Source of the DNA: Planctomycetota bacterium
GTDB lineage: Bacteria > Planctomycetota > UBA1135
Assembly (NCBI GenBank): GCA_003696625.1
Contig: RFGR01000113.1
Location: 1-56,291 of the forward strand
Length of the DNA: 56,291 nucleotides
Direction of reading: 5' to 3'
Positions 1-7,988 of the stretch are shown here, one piece after another (within the stretch, counting starts at the first letter, position 1; each line of letters opens with the position of its first letter). The notes below the pieces were generated by a model. The model worked only from the letters and a program-made list of their open reading frames with translations, did not search any database and was not told the DNA's origin. The translations under genes and the position numbers were made by a program.

Positions 1-6
1 AAGGGA

Positions 7-71
7 GGGTCGGGCGGCCGGGATGCGGAACTCGGCCGAAGGCCGGCCGGAGCATCCCGGCCGCCCGACCC
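7..71. repeat. Perfect 20-bp inverted repeat upstream of the first gene
   Basis: Bases 7-26 and 52-71 are exact reverse complements over 20 bases. They enclose a 25-base loop that itself contains a GGCC-GAA-GGCC mini-hairpin. The transcript would form a very stable stem on either strand. There is no T-tract, so it may be a factor-dependent or attenuating terminator of an upstream gene outside the window, or a REP-like palindrome. It ends 25 bases before the predicted -10 box of the first gene. Confidence 0.6.
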
Positions 72-95
72 GTCCAGCCTCCACCCCCCATCCCC

Positions 96-101
96 TATCC
101 T
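96..101 (+). promoter_or_regulatory. -10-like TATCCT for the TPR membrane gene
   Basis: TATCCT lies 10 bases before the ATG at 112. A transcript starting 6-8 bases downstream would have almost no 5' leader. No convincing -35 or Shine-Dalgarno is visible. Support comes from the same arrangement at other operon heads in the window. Confidence 0.4.
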
Positions 102-111
102 GTCCCGATCC

Positions 112-2391
112 ATGCCGTCCACCCGGACCGCGACCTGGCTCCTGCCCGCCCTGCTGGCGGTGCTCGTGTTCCTCCCCGCCCTGGCGGGAGGTTTCGTGCA
201 CGACGACGCCGTCCTGATCCGGGACAATCCCAACTTGGTCGGGTGGCAGGCGGTGACCCGCGGCTTCGGCGAGCCGTTCTGGAACATCGCCGACGACCCC
301 CGCACCCATGTCGGCGGCTTCTATCGACCGCTCGGGATCGCCGCCTTCGCCCTGCTGCGCGCCCTCGGCGGCGGCTCGCCGCTGCCCTTCCATCTCGCCT
401 CGGTCCTGCTCCACGCCGTGGCCACCGTGCTGGTCGCCCGGATCGGCCTCAGGCTGGGCTGGCCACCGCTCGCCGCCGGGCTCGCCGGTGCCGCCTTCGC
501 CCTGCACGGGATGCACGCCGAGGCGGTGGCCTGGGCCTCGAGCCTGACCTATCCGCTGGCGGCGGTGTGCGCCCTGTCCGGCCTGCTCGCCCTCCTCGGC
601 GGCCGCTCCTGGTCGGCCGCCCTGGGGCTCGGGCTCGGCATGATCAGCCAGGAGACGGCGATCGGCCTCTGGCTCCTCGCTCTGGGCTGGCAGCTCTTCC
701 GCGGCGACGACGTCCGGACGGCGCGCTGGCGCGGGCTGGGGCCGCTGCTCCTGGCCGGGGCGGTGGTCTGGGGGTTGCGGGCCCAGGCCTTCGGGGACTG
801 GCGGGCCGGCTTCGCCGGCCGGCCGATCACCTTCCTGGGGATTCCGGCCCTGGAGCTGTGGGCGATCTCGTTCGCGGTCCAGGCCCAGGCCCTGCGCTAC
901 TTGGTCTGGCCGTGGCCGCACGCGCCGTTCCGGCCCCTGCCTTCGCCCGAACGGGTCGGCCTGGCCGACCCGGAACGCTGGCTGCCCGCCCTCTGCGGTG
1001 CCGCCGTCCTCCTGATCGCGGCCGGGCTCTGGCTGCTGGCGGCCAGGCGCTGGCGCCGGCGCGGCGGCCCGCCGCCGCCGCTCCTGTTGCCGGCGGGGCT
1101 GCTCTTCGCGGCGCTGGCGCCGCTGCTCGCCACCGCCAATCTCGGCCAGTTCCCGTTCGAGGAACGCTTCCTGTACCTGCCCTCCGCCGGCGTCTGTCTG
1201 ATCGCCGGCTGGCTGCTCGGGCGGCGCCCGGCCGCGGCGGTGCTGGGCTTGGCCTGGCTGGCCGGCCACACCGCCTCGGTTCTCCTCGTCCTGCCCCACT
1301 GGCGGAACGACCGCAGCTTCTTCGACTGGGGGGTCGAAGTCTCGCCACACGCGATGCTTCCGTTCACCGAACGGGGGCGGCTTCTGCTCGAGGAAGCCGC
1401 CCTCCACCCGCCCGGATCACCGGAGCGGGTCCGGCTGGCGGAGGAGGCCGAGAAGGACTTCACCGCCGGCCTGGCGATCCGGCCCGACCAGTGGCTGGTG
1501 ACCAGCGTGGACCGGCTCCAGGGCAACCTGGGGCTGGCCACCGCCCTCTACTACCAGGGCCTGCTCGACCTCGCGATCGATTCCTACCGGAAGATCCTCG
1601 GCCGCTGGCCGGACTCCTTCCAGGCCCGTCACGGCCTCGGCATCTGCCTGGCCGAGCAAGGAACCCGGGCTCTCGAGGAAGGCCGCGAGGAGGACGGCCG
1701 GCGCCTGCTCGAGGAAGCGCTGGCCGAGCAGCTCGGAGCCCTCGAGGGAGCCCCGGACTGGGCCGCGGCGCACCACGCCTGCGGACTGATCCTCCTCCGA
1801 CTCGACCGCGGTGACGAAGCCCTCCCCCACCTCGAGCGCGCGGTCCAGCTGGCCCCGCAGGAGCAGGAGTATGTCTTCGACCTCGCGCAGGCCCGCTGGG
1901 ACGCCGGCCGGGCCGAGGACTTCCGCCGGCTGATCGACGATGCCCTCGCCCGGGAGCGGGACCCGCGGCGCCGGGCCGAGATCCATTTCCGGGCCGGCGC
2001 CCTCGAACTGGAGCGGGCCGGGGAGCTGCTCGAGCAAGGGGACGATCAGCAGGCCCGGGCGCTGGCCGAGGCCGCCGCCGCCTCGTTCCGGGCCGCCCGC
2101 GAGGCCGACCCCGGCCGGACCGACGCCCTGCAAGGGGAAGCCAGCGCCGAGGAGCTGCTCGGCCGGAAGGAGCGGGCCCTCGACCTCGCCGCCCGCGCCT
2201 TCGCCGCTCGCCCGGAGGACTTCGTGATGGCCCAGACTCTGTTCGGAATCCAGTACTCCCTCGGCCGCGTCGCCGAGGCCCGGGGCACCCTTGAGGCCTG
2301 GCTCAAGGTCGCGGCGGAGGATCACCCGGCCCGGCCGGTGGTGCTCCAGACCCTCCGCGAACTGGACCAAGGCGGGGAGGCGCCGCGATGA
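112..2391 (+). CDS. TMTC-like membrane protein with C-terminal TPR repeats
   Basis: A 759-residue protein whose first ~400 residues are a series of hydrophobic helices and whose remainder is a soluble tetratricopeptide array. The first exoplasmic loop has an acidic pair in a GFVHDDAVLIRDNP motif (D31, D32), the arrangement seen in TMTC/GT-C O-mannosyltransferase-like proteins. HAEAVAWASSLTYPL further on is also typical of that group. TPR-like helices run from about residue 430 to 750. Family knowledge suggests a polyprenol-linked sugar transferase or a protein-binding membrane scaffold; the substrate cannot be read from sequence. The ATG at 112 gives a good signal-anchor start. The last codons overlap the following ATG by 4 bases (ATGA), so the two genes are probably translationally coupled. 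Confidence 0.8.
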   Translation: MPSTRTATWLLPALLAVLVFLPALAGGFVHDDAVLIRDNPNLVGWQAVTRGFGEPFWNIADDPRTHVGGFYRPLGIAAFALLRALGGGSPLPFHLASVLLHAVATVLVARIGLRLGWPPLAAGLAGAAFALHGMHAEAVAWASSLTYPLAAVCALSGLLALLGGRSWSAALGLGLGMISQETAIGLWLLALGWQLFRGDDVRTARWRGLGPLLLAGAVVWGLRAQAFGDWRAGFAGRPITFLGIPALELWAISFAVQAQALRYLVWPWPHAPFRPLPSPERVGLADPERWLPALCGAAVLLIAAGLWLLAARRWRRRGGPPPPLLLPAGLLFAALAPLLATANLGQFPFEERFLYLPSAGVCLIAGWLLGRRPAAAVLGLAWLAGHTASVLLVLPHWRNDRSFFDWGVEVSPHAMLPFTERGRLLLEEAALHPPGSPERVRLAEEAEKDFTAGLAIRPDQWLVTSVDRLQGNLGLATALYYQGLLDLAIDSYRKILGRWPDSFQARHGLGICLAEQGTRALEEGREEDGRRLLEEALAEQLGALEGAPDWAAAHHACGLILLRLDRGDEALPHLERAVQLAPQEQEYVFDLAQARWDAGRAEDFRRLIDDALARERDPRRRAEIHFRAGALELERAGELLEQGDDQQARALAEAAAASFRAAREADPGRTDALQGEASAEELLGRKERALDLAARAFAARPEDFVMAQTLFGIQYSLGRVAEARGTLEAWLKVAAEDHPARPVVLQTLRELDQGGEAPR

Positions 2392-2942
2392 CCGAACCGC
2401 TCGACCCCGCTCCCGGCCGGGTTCTCGTCGCCGTGCCCTCGCTGGTCGATCCGAACTTCGAGGAATCCGCGGTCCTGCTCTGCCGCCACCATCCCGAGGA
2501 AGGGGCCGTCGGCCTGATCCTGAATCGACCGCTCGGCCTGCCGCTGCGGCAGCTTCTGCCGGACGCCGCCGGCGCGGGCGATCTCGACCTCTGCTGGGGC
2601 GGCCCGGTCGGCCTGGAGCGCCTCCACGCCCTCCACGGCGGCGGTCCGGACCTGGCCGAGAGCATCGAGGTCTGCGCCGGTGTCGCCTTCGGCGGCACGA
2701 TCGAGGACCTGCTCCGACTGCGGACGGAAGGCCGCCCGGTCCGGGTTTTCCTCGGCTACTCCGGCTGGGAAGGAGGACAGCTCGAGCGGGAACTCGCCGA
2801 GGGAACCTGGCTGGTCCATCCGGGCGGCGCCGAGGCCGCCTTCGACCCGGATCCGGCCACCCAGTGGCAGCGCCTGGCGGCGGCGATCGACCCAACCCTG
2901 GCCTGGCTCCGGCACCGGCCGGAGGATCCGGAGCGAAACTGA
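2388..2942 (+). CDS. YqgE/AlgH family protein
   Basis: A 184-residue cytosolic protein matching the YqgE/AlgH (UPF0301, DUF179) family along its whole length. It begins with GRVLVAVPSLVDPNFEESAV, followed by GAVGLILNRPLG and a WGGPVG stretch, all family signatures. Length is normal for the family. The biochemical role of AlgH proteins is not established; in Pseudomonas it was named for alginate regulation. The ATG overlaps the stop of the TPR gene in an ATGA, and no separate ribosome site is visible. Downstream is a convergent gene with a strong hairpin between them. Confidence 0.9.
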   Translation: MTEPLDPAPGRVLVAVPSLVDPNFEESAVLLCRHHPEEGAVGLILNRPLGLPLRQLLPDAAGAGDLDLCWGGPVGLERLHALHGGGPDLAESIEVCAGVAFGGTIEDLLRLRTEGRPVRVFLGYSGWEGGQLERELAEGTWLVHPGGAEAAFDPDPATQWQRLAAAIDPTLAWLRHRPEDPERN

Positions 2943-2970
2943 ACGGTGGGCGCGGCAGCGACATGGCGCG

Positions 2971-3004
2971 GCCGGCACCGCCCCGGCCGGGGCGATGCCG
3001 GCCG
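2971..3004. terminator. Bidirectional hairpin between convergent genes
   Basis: A 15-bp stem (2971-2985 with 2990-3004, one mismatch) closes a GGCC loop. It sits in the 79-base gap between the end of the yqgE-like gene and the end of the minus-strand secreted-protein gene. There is no U-tract on either strand, so it would act as an intrinsic-like or 3'-end-protecting hairpin. Its position fits a shared 3' end for both transcripts. Confidence 0.55.
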
Positions 3005-3021
3005 ATCCGAGGAAGGGCCTG

Positions 3022-4752
3022 CTAGCCGATCACCTCGGCCAGGCCGTTGGTGAAGGTGAGGCTGCCGAGGTCGAAGGCGTGCAGCCAGACCGCGACTCCG
3101 GACGCCTGCGGCGGCACCGGCGCCGACATGCTGGCGACTCCGGAGGCGTTGGCCGTCATCGGCGGCAGCTCGGTGAAGGGCGGACTGAGGAGCAGGTCGC
3201 CGTAGGGGGTCGAGACCGGCCCGCCGCCGGTGAGCGAATAGCCGTGGCGGACGACCCCGCCCGGGGTGGCGTTGACGACCTGGATCGTGGCGACGCCGCC
3301 GGCGACCAGGTTGCTGACCGACAGGAAGGGGCCGGTCGGCCCGGCGCTGGTGATCGACAGGTCGTCGACCCCGACCCCGTCGAGGTAGCCGTAGGGGTAG
3401 TTGTCCTCCTGCCCGAACATCAGGTAGAAGGAGCCCGTGGTGACGGCGCCGGTCGAGCTGAGGTCGATCCCGGTCACCGCCTGCCAGAACTGGGCCAGGG
3501 CCCCCCAGTCGGTGTAGACCTGGAACCACTCGACGCCGTCGGCGGAGACCCAGACCCCGTCGAAGGAGTTCAGCTCCTCGCCGTAGTCGATGGCCATGAA
3601 GTCGAGGGTGTGGCTGCTGAAGCCGCCACCGTCGAGGCCGACAACCAGGGCGTTGCGGACGGTGTGGTAGTTGATCGAGGTCGGATCGAGGCCCATCTCC
3701 AGGCAGGCGGTGCCGCTGGAGGCGCCGAGACCAGAGGCGCCGCCGATGTTGCACCAGGCCTCCGGATCGGGCAGGCCGCTGACCGGTTCGATCGCGGTCA
3801 GGGCCATGTGCGGCGGCACCACCCCGCCGTAGGCCTCGAAGTCGTCGAACAGGCCGGCGGCGGCGACCCGACCGCTCGGCAGGTTGACGGTCCAGTTCAA
3901 GCCCGGCGGCGGGCCGACCGTGTCGTAGACCACGATCGAGTCGGGGGCGGTCTGGTGAAGGGCGACGATCGAGACCAGGTTCGGGTTGCGCGGGTCGTCG
4001 TAGACGTCGCCGCCGCCGGGAGCGCCGCCGAGGACGGTGCCGACCTCGGTGCCGGTGGTGGTGCCGGCGACCGGGTCGACCTCGACCAGCCTGGTGCTCG
4101 CGCCGCCGACCGCCCAGATCATGTTCGTGGTGTAGTCCCAACCGAAACCGTAGGCGGACAGCGTCGGCAGCGCCCAGCTGTTGACGACCAGGCCGGTGTT
4201 CATGTCGAACTCTTGGAGGTCGCCCGAAAAGTCCTTGGTGAAGAAGGTGCCGGTGTTCGGGTTCCGGCACAGGGCGCGGACGGTGCCGATCACGGCGGTG
4301 TAGACGGTGCTGTTGTAGATCAGACCGCCGGTCACCGGGTCGTAGTTCATGACGTCGACGATGCCGTTGTCCTCACCCACCCAGAGGGTGTTGGCGGGCT
4401 CGTCGGCCTCCATGTCGCGACCGCCCCAGGGGCCGGCGCTGGTGTTCGGCTGCGGGTAACTGGCAAGGTAGTTCCCGTTCGTGTCGAACTTGTGGATCAT
4501 GTAGTTGTAGCCGGTGGTGGTGTGACCGGCGCCGGTCACCCAGTAGTGGCCCCAGGCGTACTCGACGCCGAGACAGCGGTTGTCGAAGGTCGGGGTCTCG
4601 ACGTCGTAGGGACCGGCGACGACGCTGCCCAGGCCCCGGGAGGGGGCGGACGGCGCCGGCCGGACGATGGGGTCGGTGTCGTCGGCCTGGGCGGGCGCCG
4701 CGGCGGCGAGGCCGAGACCGGCGAGCAGCGGAAGGAGGAATCGGGTCTTCAT
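3022..4752 (-). CDS. Secreted beta-rich protein, paralog A
   Basis: A 576-residue protein starting MKTRFLLPLLAGLGLAAAAPAQA, a clear Sec signal peptide with an AQA-type cleavage site. Longer upstream readings are rejected because they run through the terminator at 4802-4834. The N-terminal half resembles a beta-propeller-like secreted domain with motifs such as DVETPTFDNRCLGVEYAWG and WVGEDNGIVDVM. The C-terminal ~100 residues end in GSLTFTNGLAEVIG, a module shared with the next gene. It is about half identical by eye to the neighbouring paralog, so this is a tandem duplication. Function is unknown. Proteins of this style are typical of the Planctomycetota secreted proteome and probably sit at the cell surface. 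Confidence 0.85.
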   Translation of the reverse strand: MKTRFLLPLLAGLGLAAAAPAQADDTDPIVRPAPSAPSRGLGSVVAGPYDVETPTFDNRCLGVEYAWGHYWVTGAGHTTTGYNYMIHKFDTNGNYLASYPQPNTSAGPWGGRDMEADEPANTLWVGEDNGIVDVMNYDPVTGGLIYNSTVYTAVIGTVRALCRNPNTGTFFTKDFSGDLQEFDMNTGLVVNSWALPTLSAYGFGWDYTTNMIWAVGGASTRLVEVDPVAGTTTGTEVGTVLGGAPGGGDVYDDPRNPNLVSIVALHQTAPDSIVVYDTVGPPPGLNWTVNLPSGRVAAAGLFDDFEAYGGVVPPHMALTAIEPVSGLPDPEAWCNIGGASGLGASSGTACLEMGLDPTSINYHTVRNALVVGLDGGGFSSHTLDFMAIDYGEELNSFDGVWVSADGVEWFQVYTDWGALAQFWQAVTGIDLSSTGAVTTGSFYLMFGQEDNYPYGYLDGVGVDDLSITSAGPTGPFLSVSNLVAGGVATIQVVNATPGGVVRHGYSLTGGGPVSTPYGDLLLSPPFTELPPMTANASGVASMSAPVPPQASGVAVWLHAFDLGSLTFTNGLAEVIG

Positions 4753-4801
4753 CGGTTCCAGGGACGAGGGACGCAGGTAGCCGGCAGCCGCCGGCGGAAC
4801 G

Positions 4802-4834
4802 AAAAAGGGCCCCCCCCGTGAGCGGGAGGGGCCC
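4802..4834 (-). terminator. Rho-independent terminator of paralog B
   Basis: On the minus strand an 11-bp stem (GGGCCCCTCCC with GGGGGGGGCCC, one G-U wobble) is followed directly by TTTTT. The hairpin occupies 4807-4834 and the T-tract 4802-4806. It lies 22 bases past the stop of paralog B and upstream of paralog A. This is the only textbook intrinsic terminator seen in the window, and it implies the two paralogs are transcribed separately or with strong attenuation. Confidence 0.85.
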
Positions 4835-4855
4835 GGAATCGGAGTCAGCCTCGAC

Positions 4856-6601
4856 TCAGCCGATGACCTCGGCAAGGCCGTTGGTGAAGGTGAGGCTGCC
4901 CAGGTCGAAGGCGTGGATCCAGACCGGGATGCCGCTGGTACCGGCCGGAACGTTGGCGCTCAGGCTGCCGTTGCCGGCGGCGTCGCAGGTGATCGGCGGC
5001 AGCTCGGTGTACGGCGGGCTGAGCAGCAGATCGCCGAACGGAGTCGTGATCGGACCGCCGCCGACCAGCGAATAGCCGAGGCGGACGGTGCCGTTCGGGG
5101 TGCAGAACGACACCGAGAGGGTGGCCGTACCGCCCGCGACCAGGTTGCTGACCGCCAGGGTCGGGCCGGGCGGGCCCGGATCGATGATCGACATGTCGTC
5201 GACGCCGATCCCGTCCAGGTAGCCGTACGGGAAGTTGTCGTCCTGGGCGAAGAGCAGGTAGAAATCGCCGCCGGTGTTGACGCCGAGCGTCGTCAGGTCG
5301 CCGGCGTTGACCGCCTGCCAGGAGCTGAGCAGCGGCGTCCACGGGCCGTAGGCCCGGGTCCAGTTGACGCCGTCGTCGGAGACCCAGACGCCGTCCCAGG
5401 TGTCGACCTCTTCCCCATGGTCGATGGCTTGGAAGTTCAGCTCCAGCCCGTAGGCGCCGGCGCCGTTCAGGCCGACGACCAGGCCGTTGCGGACGTCGTG
5501 GTAGTTGGTCGAGGCCGGGTCGAGGCCCATCTCCAGGCAGTAGACGCCGGAGGTGGTGGTGATGGCCAAGGCGTGCTGGCCGATGTTGCACCAAGCCTCG
5601 GGGTCGGCCAGGCCGGTCAGCGAGTTCAGCTCGTTGACGGCCATGTGCGGCGGCACGACACCGGCGTAGCTTTCGAAGTCCTCGAGCATGCCGGCGGCGG
5701 TGGCGAAGGAAGTCGGCAGGTTGGGCCAGACCGGCGGCGGCGGCGGCGGCGAGCCGGAGGTGTCATACAGGGCAATCGAGTCCGGCGTCGTCTGGTGGAG
5801 CATGATCAACGACGGCCCGTTCGGGTTGCGGCTGTCGTTGTAGACGTCGACGCCGCCCTGAGAGCCGCCGAGAAGGGTGTTGAAGCCGCGGCCGGTGGCC
5901 TGGCCGGTGGTCGGATCCAGCTCGGTGGCCGATGCGAGGCTGTCGCTCGACCAGATCGTGTTCTGAGCGTAGTCCCAGCCGAAGCCGTAAGCCGACACCG
6001 CGGTGTTGGTGAAACTGTTGATCACCGCGCCGGTGGCCATGTCGAACTCGTACATGGTGCCGGTGAAGCTCTTGGTGAAGAAGGTGCCGGTGTTGGGGTT
6101 CCGGCACAGAGCGCGGACGGTGCCGACGACGGAGGTGTAGACGGTGCTGTTGAAGATCAGACCACCGGTCACGGGGTCGTAGGTCATGACGTCGACGATG
6201 CCGTTGTCCTCGCCCACCCAAAGGGTGTTCGTGGCGTCGTCGGCCTCCATGTCGCGACCGCCCCAGATGCCGGCGCTGGTGTTCGGCTGCGGGTAGCTGG
6301 CGAGGTAGTTCCCGTTCGTGTCGAACTTGTGGAACATGTAGTTGTAGCCGGTGGTCGTGTGACCGGCGCCGGTCACCCAGTAGAAGCCCCAGGCGTACTC
6401 GACGCCGAGACAGCGGTTGTCGAAGGTCGGCGTCTCGACGTCCCAGGGGCCGGCCACCAGATCGCCGTGGCCGCGATGGGTGCCGCCGGTGAGGGTGGCG
6501 GTGAGCAGCGAGCCGTTCGGATCGGCGTCTGTGGCCTGAGCGAAGAGTCCGCCGGCCAGCGCGACGACCAGAACGAGGGTGAGAAGTCTCGAGGTTCGCA
6601 T
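4856..6601 (-). CDS. Secreted beta-rich protein, paralog B
   Basis: A 581-residue protein starting MRTSRLLTLVLVVALAGGLFAQA, again a signal peptide. It shares long near-identical blocks with paralog A in the N-terminal half, including the DVETPTFDNRCLGVEYAWG stretch, the GHTTTGYNYM motif and GTVRALCRNPNTGTFFTK. It also has the same GSLTFTNGLAEVIG C-terminus. The middle region is more divergent and holds a run of six prolines after GS. Both leaders carry CCTGGAA shortly before the ATG, suggesting that regulatory sequence was duplicated too. Function is unknown; an extracellular location is inferred from the signal peptide. Confidence 0.85.
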   Translation of the reverse strand: MRTSRLLTLVLVVALAGGLFAQATDADPNGSLLTATLTGGTHRGHGDLVAGPWDVETPTFDNRCLGVEYAWGFYWVTGAGHTTTGYNYMFHKFDTNGNYLASYPQPNTSAGIWGGRDMEADDATNTLWVGEDNGIVDVMTYDPVTGGLIFNSTVYTSVVGTVRALCRNPNTGTFFTKSFTGTMYEFDMATGAVINSFTNTAVSAYGFGWDYAQNTIWSSDSLASATELDPTTGQATGRGFNTLLGGSQGGVDVYNDSRNPNGPSLIMLHQTTPDSIALYDTSGSPPPPPPVWPNLPTSFATAAGMLEDFESYAGVVPPHMAVNELNSLTGLADPEAWCNIGQHALAITTTSGVYCLEMGLDPASTNYHDVRNGLVVGLNGAGAYGLELNFQAIDHGEEVDTWDGVWVSDDGVNWTRAYGPWTPLLSSWQAVNAGDLTTLGVNTGGDFYLLFAQDDNFPYGYLDGIGVDDMSIIDPGPPGPTLAVSNLVAGGTATLSVSFCTPNGTVRLGYSLVGGGPITTPFGDLLLSPPYTELPPITCDAAGNGSLSANVPAGTSGIPVWIHAFDLGSLTFTNGLAEVIG

Positions 6602-6612
6602 GGTTTCCAGGG

Positions 6613-6618
6613 ATGGTA
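6613..6618 (-). promoter_or_regulatory. -10-like TACCAT for paralog B
   Basis: TACCAT on the minus strand is 11 bases before the ATG at 6601. It is a weaker example of the -10-to-start arrangement seen elsewhere in the window. It shares the 151-base divergent region with the mqnC promoter. Confidence 0.25.
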
Positions 6619-6740
6619 TGGGGTTGGTGAAGAGCCGCCCTCCGGCGGCCGATCTCGATTCTGCACCAAACCGGTGGGAACCGGTAGTCCCTTTGCCGGA
6701 ATATCCTTCAACCGGTTATGTTTTCGGGGCGGGCGTTGAA

Positions 6741-6746
6741 TAGAAT
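6741..6746 (+). promoter_or_regulatory. -10-like TAGAAT for mqnC, leaderless arrangement
   Basis: TAGAAT ends 6 bases before the ATG at 6753, so transcription would start at or next to the start codon. No Shine-Dalgarno sequence precedes the ATG. Confidence 0.5.
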
Positions 6747-6752
6747 TCCAGC

Positions 6753-7919
6753 ATGTCCGTCTCCGGGATCGCTGCCCGCGTCCTGGCCGGGGAGCGCCTG
6801 TCCCCGGCCGAGGCCCTGGAACTGCACGAACAGGCCGATCCGGCCACTCTGGCTCTGCTCGCGGACGAGGTCCGCCGGCGCAAGCACCCGGAACCGATCG
6901 TCACCTACATCGTCGATCGGAACCTGAATCCGACCAACGTCTGCGTCACCGACTGCAGCTTCTGCGCGTTCTACGCCCGGCCGAAGGACGAGGAGAAGGG
7001 CTACGTGCTCGACCGGGAGGCCATCTACCGGAAGGTCCAGGAAACGGTGGAGGCCGGCGGGGTCCAGATCCTGATGCAGGGTGGCCACCACCCCCGCCTC
7101 GGGGTCGAGTGGTTCGAGGAGTTGTTCCGGGACCTCAAGGAGCGCTGGCCGGACCTGCACCTGCACGCGATGAGTCCGCCGGAGATCGTCCATCTCGCGC
7201 ACGTCTCCAGGATCAGCACCGAGCAGGTCCTGGCCCGGCTCCAGGCCGCCGGTATGGACAGCATGCCCGGCGGCGGCGCCGAGATCCTGGTCGAGTCGGT
7301 GCGGGAGCGGATCGCTCCGCGCAAGGCGACCACCGACGAATGGCTGCGGGTGATGGAGGAGGCCCACGGCCTCGGCATGCGGACGACCGCGACGATGATG
7401 TTCGGGCACGTCGAGACCGTCGCCGACCGCATCGAACACCTCGACCGGCTGCGCCGGCTGCAGGACCGGACCGGCGGCTTCACCGCCTTCATCGACTGGA
7501 CCTTCCAGCCCGGCGACAACCCGCTGGGGCGCGAGCTGCTCGCCGCCGGCTGGGCCAAGTCCACCCACGCCGAGTACTTCCGGACCACCGCGGTCGCCCG
7601 CGTCTTCCTCGACAACTTTGACAACCTCCAGGCCAGCTTCGTCACCCAGGGCGCGGAAGCGGCGGCGATCGCCCTGCGCCTGGGCTGCAACGACTTCGGC
7701 AGCGCGATGCTCGAGGAGAACGTGGTCTCCTCGGCCGGCTGCTTCGAACTGGTGGCGGTCGAGCGCATCGAGAGCTGCATCCGCCAGGCCGGGTTCGTCC
7801 CCCGCCGGCGCAACCAGGCCTACGAGATCATCGACGAGCGCGGCCCGGCGCCGCTGCCTGGCGAGCTCGAGAACTGCGGGGCCGCCGCCACCGGGCGCGG
7901 GATGGCGGTTCCGGCCTGA
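6753..7919 (+). CDS. mqnC: Cyclic dehypoxanthine futalosine synthase (MqnC)
   Basis: A 388-residue radical SAM enzyme of the futalosine menaquinone pathway. MqnC cyclises dehypoxanthine futalosine to the spiro intermediate in the cytosol. The radical SAM cluster motif CxxxCxxC is at C64, C68 and C71. The following LMQGGHHPRLGVEWFEEL stretch and the HAMSPPEI and FIDWTFQPGDN motifs separate MqnC from MqnE. Length is normal for the family. The partner genes mqnE and mqnA lie 15 kb downstream, so the pathway is split in this genome. mqnB and mqnD are not in the window. The gene stands alone, with a divergent promoter region upstream and the efflux operon 69 bases downstream. Confidence 0.92.
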   Translation: MSVSGIAARVLAGERLSPAEALELHEQADPATLALLADEVRRRKHPEPIVTYIVDRNLNPTNVCVTDCSFCAFYARPKDEEKGYVLDREAIYRKVQETVEAGGVQILMQGGHHPRLGVEWFEELFRDLKERWPDLHLHAMSPPEIVHLAHVSRISTEQVLARLQAAGMDSMPGGGAEILVESVRERIAPRKATTDEWLRVMEEAHGLGMRTTATMMFGHVETVADRIEHLDRLRRLQDRTGGFTAFIDWTFQPGDNPLGRELLAAGWAKSTHAEYFRTTAVARVFLDNFDNLQASFVTQGAEAAAIALRLGCNDFGSAMLEENVVSSAGCFELVAVERIESCIRQAGFVPRRRNQAYEIIDERGPAPLPGELENCGAAATGRGMAVPA

Positions 7920-7946
7920 GGGGCCAACACCGATCTTCGCCGGCCG

Positions 7947-7952
7947 TAGAAT
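7947..7952 (+). promoter_or_regulatory. -10-like TAGAAT for the efflux operon
   Basis: TAGAAT lies 36 bases before the ATG at 7989, which would leave a leader of about 30 bases. Unlike several other operon heads here, this one is not leaderless. No -35 hexamer is convincing. Confidence 0.35.
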
Positions 7953-7988
7953 CCCGGCCCGCCGAGGATCGCGCCCCCTTCCCGATCG

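Noticed and set aside
1417-2964. 515-codon open frame on the minus strand across the TPR gene
   Set aside because: Composition is Arg/Pro/Gly-rich with no family motifs; it is the antisense shadow of a high-GC gene.
2680-4821. 713-codon plus-strand frame opposite the secreted paralog A
   Set aside because: Val/Gly/Asp-rich shadow translation; the minus strand has a signal peptide, paralogy and a terminator.
4913-6739. 608-codon plus-strand frame opposite paralog B
   Set aside because: It resembles the shadow opposite paralog A only because the sense genes are paralogs. No start signal or domain.
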